Positions 53,059-60,810 are shown, counted from the stretch's first letter. The stretch is DNA of 64,000 nt from Bacteroidales bacterium (GCA_003249255.1 QKJP01000049.1:310001-374000), one strand, 5' to 3'. Translations and numbers: made by a program. The notes: generated by a model from the letters alone, not told the origin.

Positions 53059-53721
53059 ATGAGTAGTTTTTACAAAAAAAATAGTCAGTATTATAATTCT
53101 TTTCAAGAAAAGAAAATAAATGTACTTTTTCAGAAAAGAAAGGTTGTATTACCAAAGGAGTATAAAGAATTCATTCTTAAATACAAAGTAGGTCGTAGTT
53201 TAGAAAAATGGGATGGGGTTTTAGATAGTTATTTCAGACCTTTCACCTTACATAAGGTTACAATTCAGGTTGATTCAGATTCTTTAAGCTACAATTGGTT
53301 GAGTTCCATAGGTCAGATACTATGGGATTTAGAATTTAATCCAAGTGCATTGGAAATGCTAAACTCTATGCAATTGTTGCTGATTGGTAATTTGGCTGAT
53401 AGAGAAGATTTGTTTTTAGGTGTCGGTGAAGAGAATCACGGAATGATTTATAGATACTTTTATGACACTGATGAAGCTCCTAAATTGTTGTTTACTTCGA
53501 TTTTTGAGTTTGTAAATTCTATTAATTTTGAATTAAAAGATGAATTTAAGGATGTGAAAAGTAGTACAGAGAAAAGATATTCAAAAAATGATTCAGTAGA
53601 TTTTGAGAAATCTCAGGTATTGGATAATATCGAAAAGACAGAATATGAGAGTGATAAATTGATCTCTTCAGAAACCTTACTTAACAGCTTAAACATGGAG
53701 ATCGATGAAGTACGAAGTTAA
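53059..53721 (+). CDS. SMI1/KNR4 (SUKH) family immunity protein with C-terminal extension
   Basis: A 220-residue cytosolic protein. Residues 1-150 have the SUKH look (VVLPKEYKEFILKYKVG, LGVGEENHGMIYRYFYD), a family that commonly protects against nuclease toxins of the HNH group. It starts 3 bases after the toxin. The last 65 residues are a charged, helix-prone tail (SSETLLNSLNMEIDEVRS) that is not part of SUKH and resembles the end of a type II antitoxin. The gene overlaps the following RelE/ParE-like gene by 17 bases. Confidence 0.72.
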   Translation: MSSFYKKNSQYYNSFQEKKINVLFQKRKVVLPKEYKEFILKYKVGRSLEKWDGVLDSYFRPFTLHKVTIQVDSDSLSYNWLSSIGQILWDLEFNPSALEMLNSMQLLLIGNLADREDLFLGVGEENHGMIYRYFYDTDEAPKLLFTSIFEFVNSINFELKDEFKDVKSSTEKRYSKNDSVDFEKSQVLDNIEKTEYESDKLISSETLLNSLNMEIDEVRS

Positions 53722-54004
53722 ATTTACAAAAGAAGTTCTTGATATCGTAATACATGATTTTCGAGCTAAAATAAATAATCGTGAAGGGTGGCGTCTTGCA
53801 CGTGCAGTAGATGTTGAAAACACCACTCTAGAAGTTTGGATTGATCTGATAGATACATTACAGACTTCCCCATACATTTACCCTGAATACAATAATGTTT
53901 ATTTAGCTATAGAGTTGTATGTGCCTTATGTTTTGATTTATAAGATAGTCGATGAAATGGTAATTGTGTTTAAAGCTTTAAAGCGAGAAGAACTTTTTTC
54001 ATAA
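53705..54004 (+). CDS. RelE/ParE-like toxin-family protein
   Basis: A 99-residue frame with the build of the RelE/ParE family: an N-terminal strand and helix (MKYEVKFTKEVLDIVIHDF), and a C-terminal sheet ending in NNVYLAIELYVPYVLIYKIV and VIVFKALKREEL. The assignment is by pattern and not by catalytic residues. It overlaps the 3' end of the SUKH gene, the usual antitoxin-toxin arrangement, but no separate antitoxin gene precedes it; the SUKH tail occupies that place. Confidence 0.55.
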   Translation: MKYEVKFTKEVLDIVIHDFRAKINNREGWRLARAVDVENTTLEVWIDLIDTLQTSPYIYPEYNNVYLAIELYVPYVLIYKIVDEMVIVFKALKREELFS

Positions 54005-54076
54005 GAAGTCGTTTCTGGAAAAGAAACCTAATCCATTTTAATTTTACCATCCAGTAAATCCTTCATGCCCCGATCC

Positions 54077-54257
54077 CGCGCGATTATATCGCGAGGTAAA
54101 CCAGTAAACAAAAAAACAATGAATATACCTAAACCATGTGCCGTAACTATAAATTTAAAAATCCGGAAGGATGTTTCTTTCTGTGTTTTGCAGTAGTTGA
54201 GTGGTTAAATGTTGAACCTTGGGAATGAAAGCCACACGAAAGGATTCGTGCGGCAGC
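54077..54257. repeat. composite cassette-border repeat, copy 1
   Basis: Palindrome CGCGAT-tat-ATCGCG (54079-54093), about 40 bases of linker, a truncated transposase start (54136-54228), and a hairpin made of GCCACACGAA and TTCGTGCGGC with loop AGGA, ending in TTCGTGCGGCAGC (54245-54257). The same unit recurs at 56135-56340, and both its ends recur at 57886-58034. Confidence 0.7.
54136..54228 (+). pseudogene. truncated REP-associated tyrosine transposase N-terminus, copy 1
   Basis: A 30-codon fragment MCRNYKFKNPEG ... AVVEWLNVEPWE ending in TGA. It matches the start of Bacteroidota REP-associated tyrosine transposases (MSRKYKFxNPEGxYFxxFAVVxW) but is cut before the HUH catalytic site. The homologous piece at 56219 stops at the same position, so the truncation is older than the duplication. 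Confidence 0.65.
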
Positions 54258-54642
54258 GGCAGCAAGGTCTGCTAAATTATCTTTTGACAAAAGTAAATTA
54301 TTGGGATTTGAGTATGATGTTTACTGGGGAATTGATTTAAATTCTTTTTCATTGAATTCTTTTCCTTTACAAGAATATTTTCAGAAGCATGGGGTTACGA
54401 GCTGTTGGTCAAATGCCGGATTAAAAGATAATCTTGTATTTTTCTTTAGCGACCAAGAATACAAAGAAAATTTCAAGTTGGTTTGTTTCGACCATATTTA
54501 AAAGAAAGTAATATCTACTTGGAGCGTAAAAACGAATAATAATTTAGTGGGATTTGATATAAATGGTCCTGAAATTTTCGGAAACTATCTATTATTGAAA
54601 GAGCAGAATCAAACGGTTTATATACTAGAAATTACTAATTAG
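54241..54642 (+). pseudogene. relic of an unidentified cassette gene with an in-frame stop
   Basis: Frame 1 reads RIRAAAAARSAKLSFDKSK into GFEYDVYWGIDLN and ends at TAA 54499-54501, then goes on in the same frame without another break (STWSVKTNNNLVGFD) to TAG at 54640-54642. One nonsense change thus splits what was a single frame. The sequence continues from the RAAA block of border repeat 1. No family is recognised; an immunity-type protein would fit the location. Confidence 0.6.
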
Positions 54643-54731
54643 CCTGAATAAGCCTTTTTAGCTTTCATATCCCTGAGAGCCATATCAATCAGGTGGAATT
54701 GCAAATAAAAAGTGGACGATTTTTTAAAACA

Positions 54732-55300
54732 TTAAGCAGCATTTAAAACTTGATAATAATTTAATTCATATTCAACAGGTGTTAGATATCCTAACGATGA
54801 ATGCAATCTTCTTGTATTGTACCACCCTTCAATATACTCAAACACTGAAATTTTCGCTTGTTGTATAGTAGTATATTTACAATGATAAACTAATTCAGAC
54901 TTTAGTGTTTTGAAAAAGCTTTCAGCCACAGCATTATCCCAACAATTTCCTTTCCTACTCATACTTTGTTTAACTAACCTATGTTTTGCAATTAAGTTAG
55001 TAAATTCCTTGCAAGCATATTGCACATCTCTATCTGAATGAAATATTAATTCTTGAGTTATTTGGCGTTTTCTAGTAGCCATATTCCAGGCTGGGATTAT
55101 AGTGTCGGCTGTGTGCAATGTTTGGCTCAATGACCAACTGATAACCTGACGGTCAAACAAATCAACCACCGTGGTTAAATACAACCAACCTTGCAGAGTT
55201 CTTATATATGTTATATCTGATACTCACGTTTGATTAATTCTCAGTGGTTTAAAATTCCTTTCTAAAATGTTTGCTGCAACTGGGTGGACAATATGGATAT
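54732..55300 (-). pseudogene. IS3-family transposase (orfB) relic
   Basis: The visible 150-codon part (55184 to 54732) has the DDE integrase core: FHSDRDVQY, AVAESFFKTLKSE and WYNTRRLHSSLGYLTP. Upstream in the same frame the sequence continues with HPVAANILERNF and VSDITYIRTLQG, but the tryptophan codon of the usual WVSDITYIR is TGA here (55224-55226). The N-terminal half and orfA are missing, and no terminal inverted repeats were recognised. The element is dead, a mark of past insertion in the island. Confidence 0.8.
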
Positions 55301-55323
55301 ATCTAAAAAATAAAAACAAATAT

Positions 55324-55343
55324 AGTTACCAAATAGGGTAACT
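55324..55343. promoter_or_regulatory. higBA operator: perfect inverted repeat
   Basis: AGTTACC (55324-55330) and GGTAACT (55337-55343) form a perfect 7-bp dyad with a 6-base spacer, just upstream of the -7 element. The position and symmetry fit a binding site for the dimeric HigA repressor, so autoregulation is likely. Confidence 0.65.
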
Positions 55344-55348
55344 TTTTC

Positions 55349-55356
55349 TATCTTTG
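55349..55356 (+). promoter_or_regulatory. -7 promoter element of higBA
   Basis: TATCTTTG is an exact TAnnTTTG match, 6 bases before the higB ATG, giving a very short or absent leader. The operator dyad covers the region where the -33 contact would be. Confidence 0.55.
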
Positions 55357-55362
55357 TAAAGT

Positions 55363-55674
55363 ATGAGAATAATAAAAGAGTCAACATTAACCGAGTATTG
55401 CAAGCAATGTAAATACCGACAGGCTGAAGAGTCTGTACGGTCTTGGATTTACGAAGTTAGGTTCTCAACATGGAACAATGCAAATGAACTAAAAGCAAAA
55501 TACGGCAATGCCAGTATAATAAGTTCTAAAAGAGTAGTGTTCAACATAAAAGGCAATGATTACCGCCTGATTGTTGACATAGAATATAAGTTAAAAATAG
55601 TCTTTGTTGTTTGGTTTGGAACCCATAAGGAATACGACAAAATAGACGCAAAAACAGTAAGTTATGAAAACTAA
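55363..55674 (+). CDS. higB: HigB-family type II toxin (mRNA interferase)
   Basis: A 103-residue RelE-fold toxin that cleaves mRNA on the ribosome. The family pattern is clear: MRIIKESTLTEYCKQC at the start, VFNIKGNDYRLIVDI and VFVVWFGTHKEYDKID at the end. It precedes the antitoxin gene, the inverted order typical for higBA, and overlaps it by 11 bases. The gene is intact, in contrast to the broken genes around it. Confidence 0.9.
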   Translation: MRIIKESTLTEYCKQCKYRQAEESVRSWIYEVRFSTWNNANELKAKYGNASIISSKRVVFNIKGNDYRLIVDIEYKLKIVFVVWFGTHKEYDKIDAKTVSYEN

Positions 55675-56128
55675 AATATTAAAGACAGAACAAGATTATA
55701 ACGAAGCTTGTGAACGCATTTATGCTTTGATTAATAGTAATGAAAATGCGATTGAACCCGACAGTCCTGAAGGTGAAGAAATAGAGCTTTTATCTTTACT
55801 TGTAGAAAAATACGAGCATGAACATTATCCGGTAGAAGTACCAAACCCGATAGAAGCCATCAAGTTTAGAATGGAACAAATGAATTTAAAACAGGCTGAT
55901 GTAGCACCGTTGTTTGGAGGGAAAACCAGGGTGTCGGAAGTCTTGCATGGAAAACGACCATTGACATTAAAAATGATTACTTTATTAAATAGGTACTTGG
56001 GAATACCTTTAGAATCCTTAGTCACCGGAAATAAAGAAGTGAAATTAGAACCGGAAAAAAGCGAGAAACTTTTAAGAATAGAATCTATCAAAAAATACTA
56101 CTCTGGCTCAAGGGCAGCAATTATTTAA
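55664..56128 (+). CDS. higA: HigA-family antitoxin, XRE-type DNA-binding protein
   Basis: A 154-residue antitoxin with an N-terminal acidic toxin-binding part (about 1-65) and a helix-turn-helix (about 70-125; EAIKFRMEQMNLKQADVAPL, VSEVLHGKRPLTLKMITLLN). It neutralises HigB and represses the operon, probably at the dyad at 55324. The long N-terminal part before the HTH is typical for the HigA group with PVEVPNPIEAIKFRM. Confidence 0.9.
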   Translation: MKTKILKTEQDYNEACERIYALINSNENAIEPDSPEGEEIELLSLLVEKYEHEHYPVEVPNPIEAIKFRMEQMNLKQADVAPLFGGKTRVSEVLHGKRPLTLKMITLLNRYLGIPLESLVTGNKEVKLEPEKSEKLLRIESIKKYYSGSRAAII

Positions 56129-56134
56129 AACCCC

Positions 56135-56340
56135 CGCTAGTGCGCGATTGCATCGCGTACTAAAGTTGTAAATAAAAACTATTTAAAAGACAACGATTAA
56201 ATAAACTTAGAACTAACCATGAGCCGCAACTATAAATTCAAAAATCCGGAAGGATGTTACTTTCAGTGTTCTGCAGTAGTTGAGTGGTTAAATATTGAGC
56301 CTTGGGAATGAAAGCCACACGAAAGGATTCATGCGGCAGC
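56135..56340. repeat. composite cassette-border repeat, copy 2
   Basis: Starts with CGCTAGTGCGCGATT; the palindrome CGCGAT-tgc-ATCGCG (56143-56157) extends to an 11-base arm on each side with one mismatch (56138-56162). Then come a linker, the second transposase fragment (56219-56311), and the hairpin GCCACACGAA/TTCATGCGGC ending TTCATGCGGCAGC at 56340. From the transposase start to the end it is close to copy 1; the linker differs. Confidence 0.7.
56219..56311 (+). pseudogene. truncated REP-associated tyrosine transposase N-terminus, copy 2
   Basis: A 30-codon fragment MSRNYKFKNPEG ... AVVEWLNIEPWE ending in TGA at the same codon as copy 1 at 54136. The two differ at six residues. No HUH or catalytic tyrosine part is present. 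Confidence 0.65.
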
Positions 56341-56344
56341 GGGG

Positions 56345-56664
56345 GGTTATGTTGATAATACTTAATTTATTGCTCCAAAGAAATATATGGATGACTTAAT
56401 CGAGAAAGCTAATCTGGATATTTCAGTAATAGAAACAGGTTTAGGATTTGATATTGGTCATTTTAATAATGGAGGGGGTTAGTTAGGATAGATGTTATTA
56501 AACTATATGATTTGAACCTAAGGATGGCTCAAGGTATTGAACAAGGGAAGAATGCAAATTGGATCCCCGGAGGATATGCTGATGATGGTATTCCTGAAGC
56601 TGTAATAAATAGAATCCCTAATAATGAGCAATATGTGAAAATAACTGAAGATTTGTTTAAATGA
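56345..56664 (+). pseudogene. broken C-terminal end of a polymorphic toxin
   Basis: Starting right behind border repeat 2, frame 2 reads GGYVDNT, a stop (TAA 56363), then FIAPKKYMDDLIEKAN and VIETGLGFDIGHFNNGGG to a TAG at 56480. From the GGAGGGGG run the sense continues one frame over as LVRIDVIKLYDLNLRMAQG, NWIPGGYADDGIPEAV and ends in TGA at 56662-56664. So one nonsense change and one frameshift disrupt it. The family was not recognised. Its stop overlaps the next start (ATGA). Confidence 0.6.
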
Positions 56665-56978
56665 TGGATGAATTGGAAAAGCTAGTGCAAGCTTTAAATA
56701 AGAATGAATTGATTTTATATTTGGAAGGGGTTAATGAATATAAAATTGACTTACATCACTGGATAGGAGCGAGGTTTCCAACTGATGTTTCAATTGTGTT
56801 ATCAAAAGGGATTTATTTGATATATGAGAAATATCCTTCATTAAAAATAAAACAGCAATTTGAGGAATCTTTATTGGACATGATGCATAATGAAGTGTTT
56901 GATTTATATATAGCTACAAAGTATGTTTTTGGCCAAATGTTAAATGAAAAAAATATAAAGATTCACTTTTTCAATTGA
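56661..56978 (+). CDS. putative immunity protein of the broken toxin
   Basis: A 105-residue frame starting with ATG that overlaps the preceding stop as ATGA, so it was probably translationally coupled to that toxin. Sequence is acidic and helical (ELEKLVQALNKNELILYLEG, QQFEESLLDMMHNEVF), with no recognised family. It may itself be shortened: the neighbouring frame from TTG 56975 to 57151 codes NNSLREKENELRSYYEGEG and reads like a continuation after a one-base slip in the CTTTTTC run. Confidence 0.6.
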   Translation: MMDELEKLVQALNKNELILYLEGVNEYKIDLHHWIGARFPTDVSIVLSKGIYLIYEKYPSLKIKQQFEESLLDMMHNEVFDLYIATKYVFGQMLNEKNIKIHFFN

Positions 56979-57156
56979 ATTGGAATCTTATTCTAAGTAA
57001 TCTAAATAATTCTCTTCGAGAGAAAGAGAATGAGTTAAGATCTTATTATGAAGGGGAGGGAACAGGATGTGAGAATGGGGTTTGGGATGAAATTTTAAGG
57101 TTAGATATGCTTTGTAAAAAGAAATGTAATATTTCGCTTATTAATTGGTAATTGAA

Positions 57157-57838
57157 ATGAGTGGCTTTCAGTATATGTTAAATTATTTTTTTCTACTAGG
57201 TTTTAGTTTTTTTGCTGTCTTTTCTGGGGGGGGCTTTTGTTGGGCAAGCATTTGATGAAGAAGCAAATGAAGGTGTTGTTGGTGTATTACAATATTTTGA
57301 GGTTTCCAAATTTTATCCGGTTGAACATCGAACAGGTAGAGTGCTGAAAGGAGAGCATATAGAGAAGCAATTCCGAAATTATATTCAAATCCAATTTAAA
57401 GTTGATGATTATTATCATAAAGGATGGGATCATGTTTCAGATTTAGTTTCTCGGCGGGTATTGAGTTTCGTGTTTCGAGAAGAAAAAATTGCAAAGATGC
57501 ATATGGATTGCTTACGAGATAGCTTACCAATCATATATAATAAAGCAGAACTGGCAAATGCACAGGTTAATTACAAATTAGACAAAGAAGGAGAGTTTTC
57601 CTTTTTAAGAATAAACGATTCTCAAATAATAGGAACTTACTGGGGACTTAAAGGTCGTGTGTTTAAGTTTATATTTGGGTTTGTGTTGTTTTGTATGGGG
57701 TTAATTTTCTTATATGTAGGTACTGTTTTAATTATTCATAATGTTAAAGAGTATAAAAAGACAGGTGAGTTACCGCCATTAACCAATAAAGTAGCTGGAT
57801 TAAAGTTCTTATTTGGTAAAAAGTATAAACTTAAATAA
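57157..57838 (+). pseudogene. two-helix membrane protein (DUF3592-like) with frame break at a G8 tract
   Basis: ATG 57157 starts MSGFQYMLNYFFLLGFSFF, a membrane helix, and leaves frame at eight G residues (57226-57233); the neighbouring frame continues smoothly with AFVGQAFDEEANEGVVG to 57838 (208 codons if counted from the TTG at 57212). Loss of one G would give one protein of about 226 residues with N- and C-terminal helices (FGFVLFCMGLIFLYVGTVL) around a soluble domain, a DUF3592-like build. It may be a pseudogene, a phase-variable gene, or an error in the run. Confidence 0.6.
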
Positions 57839-57885
57839 TCTGATTAAGCAGTAGATGAAAGGTCAGGAAACTGATAAAGTAACTT

Positions 57886-58034
57886 CGCTAGTGCACGATT
57901 AATGTAATTAAGTTAAGGCTGAAAGACTTGTTTAAATTGGCGTAGGGCATCGTCCAATGTAAATTAGTTCGGTTTTAAACAGCTCTGTAAGATCGAAATA
58001 TTTCTTAAGTTAATGACATTGTTCGTGCGGCAGC
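57886..58034. repeat. degenerate composite border repeat, copy 3
   Basis: Only the two ends are kept: CGCTAGTGCACGATT (57886-57900, one mismatch to copy 2) and TTCGTGCGGCAGC (58022-58034, identical to copy 1). The transposase fragment between is gone or too diverged to see. It marks the right edge of the island. Confidence 0.5.
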
Positions 58035-58104
58035 TTGGGATTTTGCGGATAAAAAATAGCCGCAGATGCACCGATAAAAAAGAGCCGGAATGAAATTAAT
58101 AAAT

Positions 58105-58165
58105 CATTTCCTTTGTGTGCACTTTGAGCCCTTCGTGGTTAAACTTTACCACAAAGTACACGAAG
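58105..58165. repeat. inverted repeat of the CCTTTGTG/CACGAAGG type
   Basis: CCTTCGTGGT and ACCACAAAGTACACGAAGG face each other around AAACTTT, with CCTTTGTGTGCACTTTG as a further left arm. It shares the CACGAA theme with the long hairpin at 40053-40155. A second dyad, CACGGAT (58208-58214) with ATCCGTG (58228-58234) followed by a T-rich run, lies just before the next gene. No gene is seen in 57839-58292. Confidence 0.5.
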
Positions 58166-58292
58166 GAAACCAGATAGGAAACAAAGAAAAAATTATGGCC
58201 ACCGATTCACGGATGAACTATCTGTGTATCCGTGGCTTTTTCTTTTAAACCATTTCCTAACCTTCTGGTTTCATAAAACAAAAGGCATCTTT

Positions 58293-59327
58293 ATGAGCTC
58301 AAATAATTATCAAGTCATCATTGTGGGGCAGGGCATAGCCGGGACGCTGCTTTCATATCAATTGCATAAAAATGGTATTAAACATTTAGTAATCGACCAG
58401 CAAAGTGAGTATGGGGCTACTCGTGTAGCTGCAGGATTGATTAATCCTTTTATGCTCAAATGGGGCCGTAAGGTCAAGAATGGCGATGAATATTTACAAT
58501 ATGCAGACGCTTTGTATCGTGAGTTGGAAACTTTTCTTCAAACCCGTTTTTATTATCCCACAGCGGTGAATAAACTCTTTAAGCAAGGAGATCGGGAGCT
58601 TTGGGAAAAGCAGATGAAGAAACGCAAATTTGCCGATGAGGTGGAGTTGTCGGATCGTGATTTATCAGCCGAAGGAATTTCGAGTAAGGAAGGTTATGTG
58701 AGCATCAAAACCACAGCGCGAATCGATTTTAATGTCTTGTTGGATGCTTACCGATGTTTCTTAAAGTCGCAGAGTGTTTTGTTGGAAGAGAGCTTTGATG
58801 AATCTGAATTACAAGTTAATCTCAAAGGTGTTAAATATAAGCAGTACTCTGCCAATCAAATAATATTTTGTCGAGGAGCTTGGGAGTCTCGTAGTGAGAT
58901 GTTTCCTCAGGTTGAATTTGAGCCCAGTAAAGGGGAGGTCTTATTTGTTAAGTGTCCGTCATTAAACTTAAGTGAGATTATAAGTAAAGATATATTCTTA
59001 ATGCCTGTAGAGGATGGCTGTTTTAAGGTTGGAGCTTCGTATAGTAATCAGTGTACTGATATAAAGCCTACATTAGAGAAAAAGGAAGAGTTGATCAGGA
59101 AGCTTGACTCCTTTTTGTTGAGGGATTATGAGGTTTTGGATCAGTATAGTGGTATTCGGCCTATTTTAACGGATAGGAAACCTATTTGTGGTTTTGTTGG
59201 AGAAAGCCCATTAATTGGTATTTTTAATGGGCTTGGCTCCAGAGGAGGATTGATGGCTCCTCTTTATTCTAAATTAATGTCTATTGATATTTTGCAAAAA
59301 GATAATTTGTTAGGGTCTTTTAATTAA
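58293..59327 (+). CDS. FAD-dependent oxidoreductase (DAO family)
   Basis: A 344-residue flavoenzyme of the D-amino-acid oxidase/glycine oxidase type. The ATG at 58293 directly precedes the dinucleotide fold NYQVIIVGQGIAGTLLSYQL (GxGxxG) with the acidic end of strand 2 in LVIDQQ; the upstream in-frame ATG at 58224 lies in a hairpin and is unlikely. The C-terminal FAD contacts are YSGIRPILTDRKP and GIFNGLGSRGG. Substrate is unknown; an amine or amino acid is likely from the family. Confidence 0.9.
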   Translation: MSSNNYQVIIVGQGIAGTLLSYQLHKNGIKHLVIDQQSEYGATRVAAGLINPFMLKWGRKVKNGDEYLQYADALYRELETFLQTRFYYPTAVNKLFKQGDRELWEKQMKKRKFADEVELSDRDLSAEGISSKEGYVSIKTTARIDFNVLLDAYRCFLKSQSVLLEESFDESELQVNLKGVKYKQYSANQIIFCRGAWESRSEMFPQVEFEPSKGEVLFVKCPSLNLSEIISKDIFLMPVEDGCFKVGASYSNQCTDIKPTLEKKEELIRKLDSFLLRDYEVLDQYSGIRPILTDRKPICGFVGESPLIGIFNGLGSRGGLMAPLYSKLMSIDILQKDNLLGSFN

Positions 59328-59346
59328 AGAGTAATGGTTTTAAAAG

Positions 59347-59815
59347 TTACAGAGTTTGTAATGATTTGATTCTTAATTTTTTTTCTACTACAGGATCGTA
59401 AGCTAAATCATCATCTGAATTAATGCATGGGCATATCGATGCGTTGTCTATTATAAGGTAGATGGATTCTTCAAATTCGGTTTCATCAATTTTAATATGG
59501 CAACGATAACGTCCTTGAGGTAATGTGTTGTTGTTTTCTCTGTCATCCCAGAATATCCATCCCGGTTGTTTCTTTTGAATATACAAGTTTGTTCTGGTTG
59601 TTAAATATGTTAATAATTACTTGGGAGTTTTCTTCAATTTCCCTGAAGTTATAAATGTCATTTACGCCATCTCCATTGGGGGTAAAATAGGTATTTAAAA
59701 AAAGTGCAGGTAATTCACAGTTGTCAATTTTAGCTGATTTATCCTCATCTTTTTTACAAGCTGAAAAAAGAGAGATTGATAAGATTGCATAAAGTAGGAT
59801 TGTTGATTTGTTCAT
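59347..59815 (-). pseudogene. lipoprotein with type-B T9SS domain, frameshifted
   Basis: Read from 59815, MNKSTILLYAILSISLFSACKKDED is a lipoprotein signal with the lipobox Cys at residue 20, followed by FLNTYFTPNGDGVNDIYNF and NIFNNQNKLVYSKETTG of a gliding-motility-associated domain. There the frame runs off (stop at about 59543) while the next frame goes on with WIFWDDRENNNTLPQGRYR to 59347. Removing one G from the GGG near 59566 restores one protein of about 155 residues. Type-B domains on a lipoprotein with nothing else are unusual; it may be a degraded gene. Confidence 0.7.
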
Positions 59816-59862
59816 GGTTTTTAGTTTAAATTTCTAACTTGCTAACTTAAGAATGAATAATT

Positions 59863-60666
59863 ATGGCAAAATCTATTAGCATACTTGGTTGTGGATGGTT
59901 GGGCTTTCCCTTAGCAAAATGTCTTGTGAAGTCAGGTTGGCAGGTGAAAGGCTCTACCACTGAATTGAAAAAGATGAAAGAATTGAAAGCTGCAGGTATT
60001 GATCCCTTTATGATAAAGTTAGGAGAGAATCCTTCTTTGTGCAGCGCAGATATATTTCTTGATTCAGAATATCTCATCGTAAATGTACCGCCAAGTAAGG
60101 GTATGAAGACGAAAGAGGATATTGAACAATTGATTAATCTTATTAAACTATCAACGGTAAAAAAGGTGATTTTTGTGAGTTCTACTTCGGTTTATCCCAA
60201 TGTGAATGGAGAGATTGAGGAAGAGTATACGGATCAATTGGCTGATGATACTCATCATCTAATTGCAGCTGAACGACAGTTTCAAAAAACTTCAGAATTT
60301 GAGACTACCATAGTTCGCTTTGGAGGCTTATTTGGAGGGGAGCGTCATCCGGGTGGCTTCTTTAAATCTGCACGTATAACTAAAAATCCTGAATCTCGAG
60401 TTAATCTTATTCACTTAGATGATTGTATTACGCTTTTAACAAAGATTCTTGAACGGGAAGTTTGGGGCGAAGTGTTAAATGGTGTAACTGATACTCATCC
60501 TACTAAACGTGAATTCTACTCTTTATCCGCTAAGGTAGCTGGTTTTCCTGTTCCTGATTTTGAAGATGTGAAGCAGTCGCCTTTTAAGATCGTTTCCAAT
60601 AAAAAGGTTAAAGAGTTATTGGGGATGGAGTTTGAGCATTCAGATTTGATGAGGGAATTTGAATAG
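59863..60666 (+). CDS. NAD(P)-binding Rossmann-fold epimerase/dehydratase-like protein
   Basis: A 267-residue protein of the atypical SDR group (YeeZ-like). The cofactor motif SISILGCGWLGFPLAKCLV (GxGxxG) is at residue 3-21; FVSSTSVYPNVNGEI and TTIVRFGGLFGGERHPGG mark the mid-domain. The catalytic YxxxK is not seen at its usual place, as is common in atypical SDRs. It stands between a broken lipoprotein gene and the convergent nitrogen operon. Substrate is unknown. Confidence 0.87.
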   Translation: MAKSISILGCGWLGFPLAKCLVKSGWQVKGSTTELKKMKELKAAGIDPFMIKLGENPSLCSADIFLDSEYLIVNVPPSKGMKTKEDIEQLINLIKLSTVKKVIFVSSTSVYPNVNGEIEEEYTDQLADDTHHLIAAERQFQKTSEFETTIVRFGGLFGGERHPGGFFKSARITKNPESRVNLIHLDDCITLLTKILEREVWGEVLNGVTDTHPTKREFYSLSAKVAGFPVPDFEDVKQSPFKIVSNKKVKELLGMEFEHSDLMREFE

Positions 60667-60810
60667 AAGTGCATAGTGCAATGGTTCGAAGTCCGATGTT
60701 CGGAGTTTGATTCTTGGGATTGACAGTTCTTATAGTGAGTGAAAGTTTTTACTGAAATTAAGGTTCTACTTCGGACTCCGTGCTCCGAACTTCCTGCTTA
60801 TAAAATACAG

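Noticed and set aside
54711-55290. GTGGACGAT and GTGGACAAT as terminal repeats of the IS3 relic
   Set aside because: They are in direct, not inverted, orientation and do not resemble IS3 ends.
51674-58034. Complete Rhs or T6SS toxin locus
   Set aside because: No YD repeats, VgrG, PAAR or type IX sorting domain is present; only tips, immunity genes and relics are seen.
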